DNA of 13,737 nt from contig JAMWBY010000034.1 in NCBI GenBank assembly GCA_023818745.1, positions 1 through 13,737 of the forward strand. The letters are read 5' to 3'. Below the pieces are notes generated by a model. The model saw only the letters and a program-made list of their open reading frames with translations. It ran no database searches and was not told the DNA's origin. Both the position numbers and the translations under genes were made by a program. Of the stretch, positions 7,388 through 13,737 are shown one piece after another. The first letter of the stretch is position 1. Every line of letters starts with the position of its first letter. The DNA is from Candidatus Omnitrophota bacterium. GTDB lineage: Bacteria; Ratteibacteria; UBA8468; B48-G9; JAFGKM01.

Positions 7388-8572
7388 ATGGGAAGAGTAA
7401 AAAAGAAACTTGATAGTGTAAGAATTGAAGAAAAGATAAATGAGATAGTTGAACTTGGAAAAAAGAAAAAGCATCTTTCATGGGATGATATAAACGAAAT
7501 TTTACCTATGGAAATGACAGATGAAGAAGATATAAATGAACTTTTTGATGAACTTGAATATTACAATATTGATATTTTAGAAGAAGACGAAGAAGGTTTT
7601 TTTACTGAAAAAGAGAAAAAGATTGATGTTGAAGAAGCAAGGAATCCTTTAAGAGCATACTTGAAAGGAGTAGGTAATTTTAATCTTTTGACTCATGAAG
7701 AAGAAATTGAGATAGCAAAAGGAATAGAAATGGCAAGAAAACAATTGAAAAGATTATATAAAATGGCAAATCCTTCCAAAAAAGAAATAGAAAAATATGA
7801 AAGAGAATTAAACCAAAAAAGAGAAAGATTAATAAATTCAAATTTGCGACTTGTTATTAATATTGCTAAAAGATATAGCAACCCCAAACTTTCAATTCTT
7901 GATTTAATTCAGGAAGGTAATATAGGTCTTATGAAGGCAGTTGATAAATTTAAATACAGGACAGGGTTTAAATTCAGCACTTATGCAACATGGTGGATAA
8001 GACAAGCAATAACGAGAGCAATAGCAGACCATTCCTCAACAATAAGAATACCAGTTCATATGATAGAGAAAATAAATAAGGTTAAAAAAATTGAAGCAAA
8101 ATATTCTCAACTTGGAGTAGAAAATGAACTATCAGAAGAAGAGATAGCAAAAGAAATGAATATTCCTGTTGAAAAAGTCAAAAATATTAGAAAATCAATG
8201 AGGCCAGAACCTATCTCAATAGATATGCCTATAGGAGATGAAGACAGAGCAACAATAGGAGACCTTTTAGAAGATAAAGTTAATCAGCATCCTTTAACTC
8301 ATACAAGGCAGACACTTTTAAGAGAGGAAATAGAAAAAGCATTATCAATCCTTGATGAAAGAGAAGAATTAATAATAAGATTGAGGTTTGGACTTGATGG
8401 AGAAGGGTATCCAAGAACTCTTGAAGAAGTTGGACAGCTTTTTGAGTTAACGAGAGAAAGAATTAGACAGATAGAAGCAAAAGCCATAGCTAAATTAAGA
8501 AATTCGGAAAAAGGTAAAAAACTTAGGATTTTTGTTGATGGAATATTCAATACAAAATCAACTTTTAGATGA
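7388..8572 (+). CDS. rpoD: Primary RNA polymerase sigma factor (RpoD, sigma-70/SigA)
   Basis: This is the housekeeping sigma factor that directs RNA polymerase to -10/-35 promoters. Over 394 residues it shows a short acidic N-terminal region 1.1 (1-80); region 1.2 (RNPLRAYLKGVGNFNLL at 85-101); regions 2.1-2.4 at about 147-225 with LRLVINIAKRY, DLIQEGNIGLMKAVDKF and FSTYATWWIRQAITRA; region 3 (about 226-290); and region 4 with the C-terminal helix-turn-helix (TLEEVGQLFELTRERIRQIE at 344-363). The non-conserved stretch between 1.2 and 2.1 is short, as in Gram-positive and thermophile SigA. AAGGAGA at 7374-7380 lies in the last codons of dnaG, 7 nt before the ATG, so the two are coupled. The conserved -10/-35 recognition residues fit the promoters read elsewhere in this window. 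The stop TGA is shared with the start of the next gene. Confidence 0.97.
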   Translation: MGRVKKKLDSVRIEEKINEIVELGKKKKHLSWDDINEILPMEMTDEEDINELFDELEYYNIDILEEDEEGFFTEKEKKIDVEEARNPLRAYLKGVGNFNLLTHEEEIEIAKGIEMARKQLKRLYKMANPSKKEIEKYERELNQKRERLINSNLRLVINIAKRYSNPKLSILDLIQEGNIGLMKAVDKFKYRTGFKFSTYATWWIRQAITRAIADHSSTIRIPVHMIEKINKVKKIEAKYSQLGVENELSEEEIAKEMNIPVEKVKNIRKSMRPEPISIDMPIGDEDRATIGDLLEDKVNQHPLTHTRQTLLREEIEKALSILDEREELIIRLRFGLDGEGYPRTLEEVGQLFELTRERIRQIEAKAIAKLRNSEKGKKLRIFVDGIFNTKSTFR

Positions 8573-9327
8573 ATTTTATAAAATTCCTTGGGACAGCAGG
8601 CGCCCGTTTTGTTATGATTTCTCAGTTAAGATATTCTGGTGGTATTTTCTTTTCTATTGATGGAACAAGTTTTATAGTTGACCCAGGCCCTGGGACTTTA
8701 ATAAGAGCAATAAATTCAAGGCCCAAATTAAATATAAGTAAAATAGATGGAATATTTTTATCCCATAGACATCTTGACCATTCATGTGAAATTAATTTAA
8801 TGATAGAAGTTATGACAGAGGGGGGTTTTAAAAAAAGGGGGATTGTCTTTGCTCCTTCTGATTGTTTATTTAAAGACCCTGTTATTCTTTTATATTGCAG
8901 AGATTTTCCTGAAAAAATACAGGTTATTGAAGAAGAAAAAATTTTTTATATAAACAATTTAAGATTTGAAATTCCTGTAAAACATAGGCATGGAGTTGAA
9001 ACATATGGATTTAAATTAAAGATGAAAAATAAAACAATCTCATATATACCTGATACAGAATTTTTTCCAGAACTTATTGATAGATATAAAGGTAGCCAAA
9101 TTTTAATATTAAATACTGTCTTATATGAAAAAAGAGAAAATATTCAACACTTATGTCTATTAGAAGCAGAACAAATAATTAAAAATATAAAACCAGAAAA
9201 AGCAATATTAACACATTTTGGTATGTCTATGCTTAAAAATAAAATTTGGGAAAAAAAAGATGAGATTAGCGAAAGGGTTGGAACAGAGGTAATAATTGCA
9301 AATGATGGAATGAATTTTGAATTTTAA
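8569..9327 (+). CDS. Metallo-beta-lactamase-fold hydrolase (RNase Z-like superfamily)
   Basis: A 252-residue protein of the metallo-beta-lactamase fold. The metal-binding motif SHRHLDHS (His66, His68, Asp70, His71) is intact. Further likely ligands are a His in KHRHGVE (139-143), Asp162 in YIPDTEFF and His216 in LTHFGMS. FLGTAGA at 6-12 and VDPGPGTL at 37-44 are typical of the RNase Z/PhnP-like branch, but the flexible arm of true tRNase Z is not evident, so tRNA 3' processing is not claimed. It could equally be a phosphodiesterase acting on nucleotides or other small phosphate esters. The ATG overlaps the rpoD stop as ATGA, so it belongs to the dnaG-rpoD transcript and is probably coupled to rpoD translation. 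It has no Shine-Dalgarno of its own. Its stop overlaps the end of the convergent pseudogene by about 3 bp. Confidence 0.85.
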   Translation: MNFIKFLGTAGARFVMISQLRYSGGIFFSIDGTSFIVDPGPGTLIRAINSRPKLNISKIDGIFLSHRHLDHSCEINLMIEVMTEGGFKKRGIVFAPSDCLFKDPVILLYCRDFPEKIQVIEEEKIFYINNLRFEIPVKHRHGVETYGFKLKMKNKTISYIPDTEFFPELIDRYKGSQILILNTVLYEKRENIQHLCLLEAEQIIKNIKPEKAILTHFGMSMLKNKIWEKKDEISERVGTEVIIANDGMNFEF

Positions 9328-10392
9328 ATCCAACCAGTTAATTTTGCAAGATATCTACAATATTCAATAAAATTTAAAAGTGATATATCAGGTGGAACTC
9401 CATTGTCACAAGAAGGAATATATCCGCCATCTTTAACCAAAAAAGGAATTATTCTTTCCATCTCTTCTTTTAAAATCATGCCACCTTTTGCAATCTTTCT
9501 TTTATCAATTCCTCCAATATAAGCAATATTTTTACCAAACTTTTTTCTGTATTCTATAAGGTCATTACCTGCTACAATTTCAACAGGTATAGTTGCATTA
9601 ATTCCAGATTCAATCCAAATTGGTATAATTTGGCCAATATATCCATCAGAATCGCATATTATAATATCACAACCACTTTTTTAAGTAAATCAGTTCATTG
9701 GCTCCACAAAGATGAAAGAAATTTTCTTATCATATTTGTTGAAATCATACTTTTTTCCTTATTTGCCATATCTTCATTTATAACTACATAATCAAGTTTA
9801 ATTTTAGAAACAATTTTTTTAATAATTTTAATTACAAAATCTTTCCAAAAATTTGCCATTTCACAAACAAAATCTTCTTTTTCAACCATAAGAATACATA
9901 AATTTTCAAATCCACACCAATCTCTCAATTGCCAGAATGCCCCAGGCAAAGAAATCCCAAAAGGCCAATCCCTGTTTTTTAAAATTTCGCTTTTTTTATC
10001 TATTTCAGGGTCAATTCTTTCAGGACTTTCAGTATCATATCTTTTTTTCATATTATGCCAGTCATTTTCAACAGGAAACCTATGCCATTTTCTTGTTACA
10101 AAATCCTTTTCACTTCTTAAATAGGAAAAATCATATTTTGCATCAACTTCAACAATTTCTCCTTTTTTTTGTTTGAACAATTAAATGTCCATTCTTTTTT
10201 TCAATTATTTTTTCTTCAAAAGATGGAATTGGTTCAAAATCAAAAGAAATGCTTACTCTTTGAGTTGTTTTTTCAATTTTTATACCTATTTTTTCACATA
10301 TAAAATCAAACCAGTTTATATTTTCAGGCAGGCCTTCTTTCTGCCACCTTTTTAATGTTGATTCTCTTGGATGTCCTTTCTCTTTCTGTCAT
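9324..10392 (-). pseudogene. Decayed uroporphyrinogen-decarboxylase-family (MtaA/CmuA-type) gene
   Basis: Three pieces in different frames give one recognisable protein. Piece A (about 10379-10171) reads GHPRESTLKRWQKEGLPENI and onwards. Piece B (10162-9698) contains DWPFGISLPGAFWQLRDW and YVVINEDMANKEKSMIS. Piece C (9676-9324) contains KSGCDIIICDSDGYIGQIIP, IAYIGGIDKRKIAKG and GGYIPSCDNGVPPDIS. These match my recollection of URO-D-fold proteins related to corrinoid methyltransferases. Lesions: the 5' end keeps MTERER in one frame but then joins piece A out of frame, apparently after loss of part of the N-terminus; one base too many in the A8 run (T8 on plus, 10163-10170); an in-frame TGA at 9697-9695; and one base too few in the A6 run (plus 9677-9682). 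Homopolymer sequencing errors could explain two of these but not the TGA or the 5' defect. A fragment of 161 codons in piece B starting at TTG 10180 is unlikely to be a functional gene by itself. Confidence 0.85.
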
Positions 10393-10403
10393 TTATGATT
10401 AAA

Positions 10404-10431
10404 ATTATAAATAAAATATAAGATTATGCAA
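10404..10431 (-). promoter_or_regulatory. Possible promoter of the URO-D-family pseudogene
   Basis: On the minus strand, TTGCAT (10431-10426), a 16-nt spacer and a perfect TATAAT (10409-10404) would start transcription about 4-5 nt before the remnant ATG at 10392. The -35 match is weak and lies in the first codons of the divergent radical SAM gene. The whole intergenic gap is only 33 bp. Confidence 0.35.
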
Positions 10432-11562
10432 AAAAAACTTCAAATTCTTGGAAATCTTGGTATTTTTGAAGTAAGTGATTATATATATCAAAAAGATAGG
10501 TATAATTCTTTTATTTATCCTTCTGTTTATAAAAACAAAATTGTAAAACTCTTTAAAGTTCTTCTTTCAAATAATTGTAAATTTAACTGCCTTTACTGTG
10601 CAAATAGAAAAGATAGAGATTGTCCAAGATATAGTTTTTCTCCTGAAGAACTTGCAGGGATTTTTTATGAGATGTGGAGTAAAAGATTAGTAGATGGATT
10701 ATTTTTATCTTCAGGTATAGATAAAGATGTAAATGAAACAGAAGAAAAAATGATTGAGACCGCAAAAATATTAAGAAAAAAGTATGATTATCATGGGTAT
10801 ATACACCTTAAAATTCTCCCAGGGGTTGATGAACTCTTAATTAAGAAAGCAAAAATTTATTCAGATAGATTATCTTTAAATATGGAGGCGGTTGGTTCTT
10901 CCTATTTAAAAAAAATTTCGCAAGAAAAGGATTTTTCTAAAAATCTTTTGAATACACTTAAAAAACTCGCATATCTTAATATGGAAAATCCTTTAAAAAA
11001 TGGCATATCAACTCAAATAATTGTTGGCTCTTGCCAAGAAAAAGATAAAGAAATTTTAAGTTTTGTTTATTATCTTTATAGAAATTATGGACTTACAAAG
11101 ACCTATTATAGTGGATTTATCCCTGTTTTAAATACACCATTGGAAAATAGAAAGCCATGCTCAATTGAAAGACAAATAAGATTATATCAAGCAGATATAC
11201 TTATAAGGAAATATCAATTTTTGCCTTATGAAATACCTTTTGATAAAAATGGAAATTTATTTTTAAATAAAGACCCAAAACTTATCTGGGCAGAAAAAAA
11301 TAAAGATTTTTTTCCTGTTGAGATTAACAGGGCAGATTTCCATCAACTTATAAGAATTCCAGGCATAGGAATAAATTCTGCAAAAAAAATAATAGAGATA
11401 AAGAAACAGGGAAAAATAAAGTCAGAAGAAGTTTTAAAAAAAATAGGAGTTTGTTTGAAGAAGGCAAAGGATTATATCCTTATTTCAGGGAAAAAAATTA
11501 AAGATTTTTACAGAGATGAAAAAGAAGAAATATATCCAACTCTTTTTGATGAGGTTATATAA
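10426..11562 (+). CDS. Radical SAM protein with C-terminal helix-hairpin-helix (putative DNA modification/repair type)
   Basis: A 378-residue protein with a radical SAM [4Fe-4S] motif, Cys51-X3-Cys55-X2-Cys58 (NNCKFNCLYCANR), near the N-terminus. The TIM-barrel region contains DGLFLSSGI (90-98), YHGYIHLKILPG (122-133) and RLSLNMEAVG (148-157). The C-terminal part carries a helix-hairpin-helix (NRADFHQLIRIPGIGINSAK at 301-320), a DNA-binding module. This architecture matches the COG4277/rSAM_link_UDG family, annotated as putative DNA modification or repair and often paired with a uracil-DNA-glycosylase-family partner. No such partner is in this window. Substrate and reaction are unknown. The ATG at 10426 has no Shine-Dalgarno; a TAAAAT at 10412-10417 could be a -10 giving a leader of about 2 nt, but no good -35 accompanies it. 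The gene converges with comM, leaving 6 bp between the stop codons. Confidence 0.85.
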   Translation: MQKKLQILGNLGIFEVSDYIYQKDRYNSFIYPSVYKNKIVKLFKVLLSNNCKFNCLYCANRKDRDCPRYSFSPEELAGIFYEMWSKRLVDGLFLSSGIDKDVNETEEKMIETAKILRKKYDYHGYIHLKILPGVDELLIKKAKIYSDRLSLNMEAVGSSYLKKISQEKDFSKNLLNTLKKLAYLNMENPLKNGISTQIIVGSCQEKDKEILSFVYYLYRNYGLTKTYYSGFIPVLNTPLENRKPCSIERQIRLYQADILIRKYQFLPYEIPFDKNGNLFLNKDPKLIWAEKNKDFFPVEINRADFHQLIRIPGIGINSAKKIIEIKKQGKIKSEEVLKKIGVCLKKAKDYILISGKKIKDFYRDEKEEIYPTLFDEVI

Positions 11563-11568
11563 TTTAAA

Positions 11569-13092
11569 TTAAAAAAACTCTCTATCAAGACATCTATACT
11601 GAACTGCTTCTGAAATATGGTGAGGTAAAATTTTTTCTGAATTATCTAAATCCGCTATAGTTCTTGCCACTTTTCTTATTTTATCATAAGCACGAGCAGA
11701 TATTTTTAAACTTTCAATCGCATCTTTTAATAATGTCTTTGCCTGGTCTGTTAAGATACAGTATTTTTTGAGTTGAGAAGAATTCATATGAGCATTAAAA
11801 TAGATTCCCTCATTTTTAAATCTTTCCTTTTGAATTTCTCTTGCTTTTTCCACTCTTTCTCTTATTTTTTCAGATCCTTCCTCCTCTTTTTCTTCAAATA
11901 AAATTTTTCCTGGTAAACTTGTAACTTCAATATGTATATCAATTCTATCAAGAAGTGGACCGGATAACTTTTTTCTGTATTTTAAAATTTGTGGAAGCGT
12001 GCAATGACATTCTTTTTGACTATCTCCATACCAGCCACATGGACATGGATTTGTAGCAGCAACAAGTAAAAATCTTGAAGGGAATTCTAATCTGCCACGT
12101 GCTCTTGATATGTTTACCTTACCATCTTCAAGGGGCTGTCTTAATGATTCAAGAACATCCCTGTGGAATTCAGACATCTCATCAAGAAATAAAACCCCAT
12201 TATGCGCCAAACTAACTTCCCCTGGTTTTGGGATTATTCCTCCTCCTATTAAAGCAATATCTGAAATTGTATGATGAGGGCTTCTAAAAGGTCTTTCAAA
12301 TACAATGGCCCCTTTTAGAATTCCACTTACTGAATGTATTTTTGTTATTTCAAGTGCTTCTTCAACAGTTAGCGATGGTAAAATTGTAGGGATTCTTCTT
12401 GCTATCATTGTTTTCCCACTGCCAGGGGAGCCAATCATTAAAATATTATGGCCTCCACTTACTGCAACTTCAACAGCCCTTTTTACATACTTTTGTCCTT
12501 TGACTTCATTAAAATCAACATCATATTTATTTCTTTTTTTAAAAATTTCTTCAATATCAGTTTTTACTGGCTTTATTTCAAACTCTTGATTTAAAAATGA
12601 AACACATTCATTTAAATTTTTTACAGGATAAACATCTACTTCTTTTATTATTGCGCCTTCTTCTAAATTTTCATAAGGTATGACAAATTTTTTTATTCCC
12701 ATTTCTTTTAATTTTATAACCATAGGTAATATTCCATTTACTTTTCTTATTTCTCCATTTAGAGCTAGTTCTCCAACAAAATAAAATTCAGATAATTTTG
12801 ATTGTTTTATCTTTCCACTTGCTGAAAGAATCCCAATTGCAATAGGTAGGTCAAAATAAGGGCCTTCTTTTTTTAAATCTGCAGGTGCAAGATTAACTGT
12901 TATCTTTCCAGAGGGGAAATCATAACCAGAGTTTTTTATTGCTGGTTTTATCCTGTCTTTGCTTTCTTTTACTGCCTGGTCTGGGAGCCCAACAATTGAA
13001 ATACCAGGAAGACCTTTTGAAATATCAATTTCAATTTCAACTGGATAACCTTCAATTCCCCATATGGTTAATGAATTTACCTTTGAAATCAT
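11569..13092 (-). CDS. comM: ComM/YifB-family AAA+ ATPase (Mg-chelatase-like)
   Basis: The 507-residue protein has the usual length and layout. An N-terminal Lon-protease-like fold (about 1-175) includes GLPGISIVGLPDQAVKESKD at 27-46 and NLAPADLKKEGPYFDLPIAI from 67. The AAA+ domain has Walker A GSPGSGKT at 221-228, Walker B LFLDEM at 301-306, RSPHHT at 270-275, and a Cys-rich loop NPCPCGWYGDSQKECHC at 348-364 likely to bind metal. LSGPLLDRIDIHIEV at 377-391 is followed by the C-terminal Mg-chelatase-type domain. Characterised homologues are hexameric helicases that drive branch migration during integration of single-stranded DNA in natural transformation; the gene also occurs in bacteria not known to be competent. 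No competence or dprA/rnhB gene is visible nearby. ATG 13092 has no Shine-Dalgarno; a -10 element 8 nt upstream predicts a 2-nt leader. Confidence 0.95.
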   Translation of the reverse strand: MISKVNSLTIWGIEGYPVEIEIDISKGLPGISIVGLPDQAVKESKDRIKPAIKNSGYDFPSGKITVNLAPADLKKEGPYFDLPIAIGILSASGKIKQSKLSEFYFVGELALNGEIRKVNGILPMVIKLKEMGIKKFVIPYENLEEGAIIKEVDVYPVKNLNECVSFLNQEFEIKPVKTDIEEIFKKRNKYDVDFNEVKGQKYVKRAVEVAVSGGHNILMIGSPGSGKTMIARRIPTILPSLTVEEALEITKIHSVSGILKGAIVFERPFRSPHHTISDIALIGGGIIPKPGEVSLAHNGVLFLDEMSEFHRDVLESLRQPLEDGKVNISRARGRLEFPSRFLLVAATNPCPCGWYGDSQKECHCTLPQILKYRKKLSGPLLDRIDIHIEVTSLPGKILFEEKEEEGSEKIRERVEKAREIQKERFKNEGIYFNAHMNSSQLKKYCILTDQAKTLLKDAIESLKISARAYDKIRKVARTIADLDNSEKILPHHISEAVQYRCLDREFF

Positions 13093-13128
13093 ACTTTATA
13101 ATTATAAGCATTTTTCTATTTTATTCAA
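13093..13128 (-). promoter_or_regulatory. comM promoter with near-leaderless start
   Basis: On the minus strand, TTGAAT (13128-13123), a 16-nt spacer and a perfect TATAAT (13106-13101) place +1 near 13094, two bases before the comM ATG at 13092. There is no Shine-Dalgarno in the 8 nt between the -10 and the start codon. The -35 match is moderate (4 of 6). Confidence 0.5.
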
Positions 13129-13217
13129 ATTTCATTTTCAAATCATTTAATTAAAAATATAACATTTTTAAGTCATTTTGAGATTATGAAGGTTGAATTG
13201 TTTTTAAGTAAAAAAAT

Positions 13218-13245
13218 TTGACAAAAAATTTTTTTATGATATTAT
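13218..13245 (+). promoter_or_regulatory. Promoter of the IclR-family regulator gene
   Basis: A perfect TTGACA (13218-13223) is followed by a 16-nt spacer and TATTAT (13240-13245), giving a start near 13252 and a leader of about 18 nt without a Shine-Dalgarno. A TATAGA at 13243-13248 with a 19-nt spacer is a poorer alternative. The -10 lies inside the first copy of the direct repeat. Confidence 0.5.
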
Positions 13246-13268
13246 AGAACAAATACGATATTATAGAA
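13235..13268 (+). repeat. Two-copy direct repeat TAYGATATTATAGAA, candidate operator
   Basis: The 15-mer occurs at 13235-13249 and 13254-13268 with one mismatch (T/C at position 3), start to start 19 bp, close to two helical turns. Copy 1 covers the -10 of the regulator promoter; copy 2 covers the leader and ends one base before the ATG. Position and spacing suit an autoregulatory repressor site, but in such AT-rich DNA the repeat could also be a local duplication. Confidence 0.55.
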
Positions 13269-13269
13269 T

Positions 13270-13737
13270 ATGAAAGTAAAAGTTATTGAAAAAATAATTA
13301 GGATAATTGAAGTGATTGCTGAAAAAGAAAATGAAGGTTGTGGTGTTTCTGAAATATCAAAGTTGTTAAATTTAAAGTTAACAACAGTTCACTCACTTTT
13401 ATCTACATTGCTTTCTCTTGGATATTTAGATAAGGATGAGAATACAAAAAAATATAAAATTTCTGATAAATTTTTAAATATTTTTTCTCCTCTTATAAAT
13501 AAAAATCTACTTCTAAAAATCTCTGAACCTATTATGAAAGAACTTGCAGAAACAATCAAAGAATCGGTTGTCCTTGGTATTTTTCATAAAGGAGAAAGGT
13601 ATACAATAGCACAGGTTAATTACCAAGACCATATTTTAAATGTAAATTTAAACATGTTTCAAAAGGCATCCTGTTATTCAACTGCAACAGGAAGGATATT
13701 ACTTGCGTATACATCAGAGGAAGAAGTTAGAGAATAT
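13270..13737 (+). CDS. IclR-family transcriptional regulator, 3' end cut by window edge
   Basis: The frame is open for 156 codons from ATG 13270 to the right edge. Residues about 5-65 form a winged helix-turn-helix: VIEKIIRIIEVIAE, then GVSEISKLLNLKLTTVHSLL as the recognition region and LLSLGYLDKDENTKKYKIS as the wing. The following part starts the IclR effector-binding domain, with ISEPIMKELAETIKESVVLG and CYSTATGRILLAYTSEEEV, the latter corresponding to the family's typical A-x-GKAxLA segment. IclR proteins usually bind as dimers or tetramers near the promoters of carbon-source genes, often their own, and respond to small organic ligands. The target and ligand are unknown; any regulated genes would lie beyond the edge. 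No Shine-Dalgarno precedes the ATG. It diverges from comM across 177 bp. Confidence 0.88.
   Translation, partial: MKVKVIEKIIRIIEVIAEKENEGCGVSEISKLLNLKLTTVHSLLSTLLSLGYLDKDENTKKYKISDKFLNIFSPLINKNLLLKISEPIMKELAETIKESVVLGIFHKGERYTIAQVNYQDHILNVNLNMFQKASCYSTATGRILLAYTSEEEVREY

Noticed and set aside
9695..9697. In-frame TGA in the URO-D-family gene as a recoded codon (Sec, Trp or Gly)
   Set aside because: rpoD ends with TGA in this same window, the gene is also broken by frameshifts on both sides, and I saw no selenocysteine-type hairpin; decay is simpler.
9695..10180. A separate 161-codon gene on the minus strand starting at TTG
   Set aside because: It is the middle part of the URO-D-family pseudogene; the protein continues in other frames on both sides and the TTG lies next to the A8 slip site.
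11560..11571. 12-bp palindrome TAATTTAAATTA between the radical SAM and comM stop codons
   Set aside because: It consists of the two convergent TAA stops around TTTAAA; too short and AT-only for a terminator stem, so probably a coincidence.
13129..13217. Riboswitch or small RNA in the comM-IclR gap
   Set aside because: The stretch is almost pure A/T without stable stems or known aptamer motifs; only promoter elements and the direct repeat stand out.

Overview
The window is a compact, strongly AT-rich (about 30% G+C by eye) bacterial chromosome segment. It carries nine genes or gene fragments and one clear pseudogene, with very short intergenic gaps. Codon and base use look uniform throughout. 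There are no insertion sequences, integrases, phage genes, CRISPR arrays, tRNAs or rRNAs. The mix (low-GC housekeeping genes, HypF, a cobamide-type uroporphyrinogen-decarboxylase-family gene, an IclR regulator, a GT4 glycosyltransferase with an extra C-terminal domain) suggests an uncultured anaerobic bacterium of a candidate lineage. An Omnitrophota/Ratteibacteria-like origin is only a guess; no taxonomic marker settles it.

Layout: (1) 1-2721, minus strand: a sugar-nucleotidyltransferase gene followed by a GT4-type glycosyltransferase that runs off the left edge, read as a two-gene operon from a good sigma-70-type promoter at 2693-2721. (2) 2788-5562, minus strand: lepB (signal peptidase I) then hypF (carbamoyltransferase for [NiFe]-hydrogenase maturation). 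(3) 5649-9327, plus strand: dnaG, rpoD and a metallo-beta-lactamase-fold hydrolase; this is a macromolecular-synthesis operon without rpsU, and its last gene overlaps rpoD by 4 bp. Regions 2 and 3 diverge from interlocked back-to-back promoters in 5563-5648. (4) 9324-10392, minus strand: a decayed uroporphyrinogen-decarboxylase/methyltransferase-family pseudogene. (5) 10426-11562, plus strand: a radical SAM protein with a C-terminal helix-hairpin-helix, of the putative DNA modification/repair type. (6) 11569-13092, minus strand: a ComM/YifB-type AAA+ protein. (7) 13270 to the right edge, plus strand: an IclR-family regulator whose upstream region holds a two-copy direct repeat.

The most useful observations concern expression signals and gene decay. 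lepB has a near-consensus promoter whose predicted +1 falls on the A of its ATG, and comM looks similar with a 2-nt leader, so leaderless or near-leaderless transcripts seem likely for several first genes. Genes inside operons or with longer leaders (sugar-nucleotidyltransferase, dnaG, rpoD) have clear Shine-Dalgarno sites. I did not find a convincing novel defence system, mobile element or RNA; most of the window is core housekeeping.
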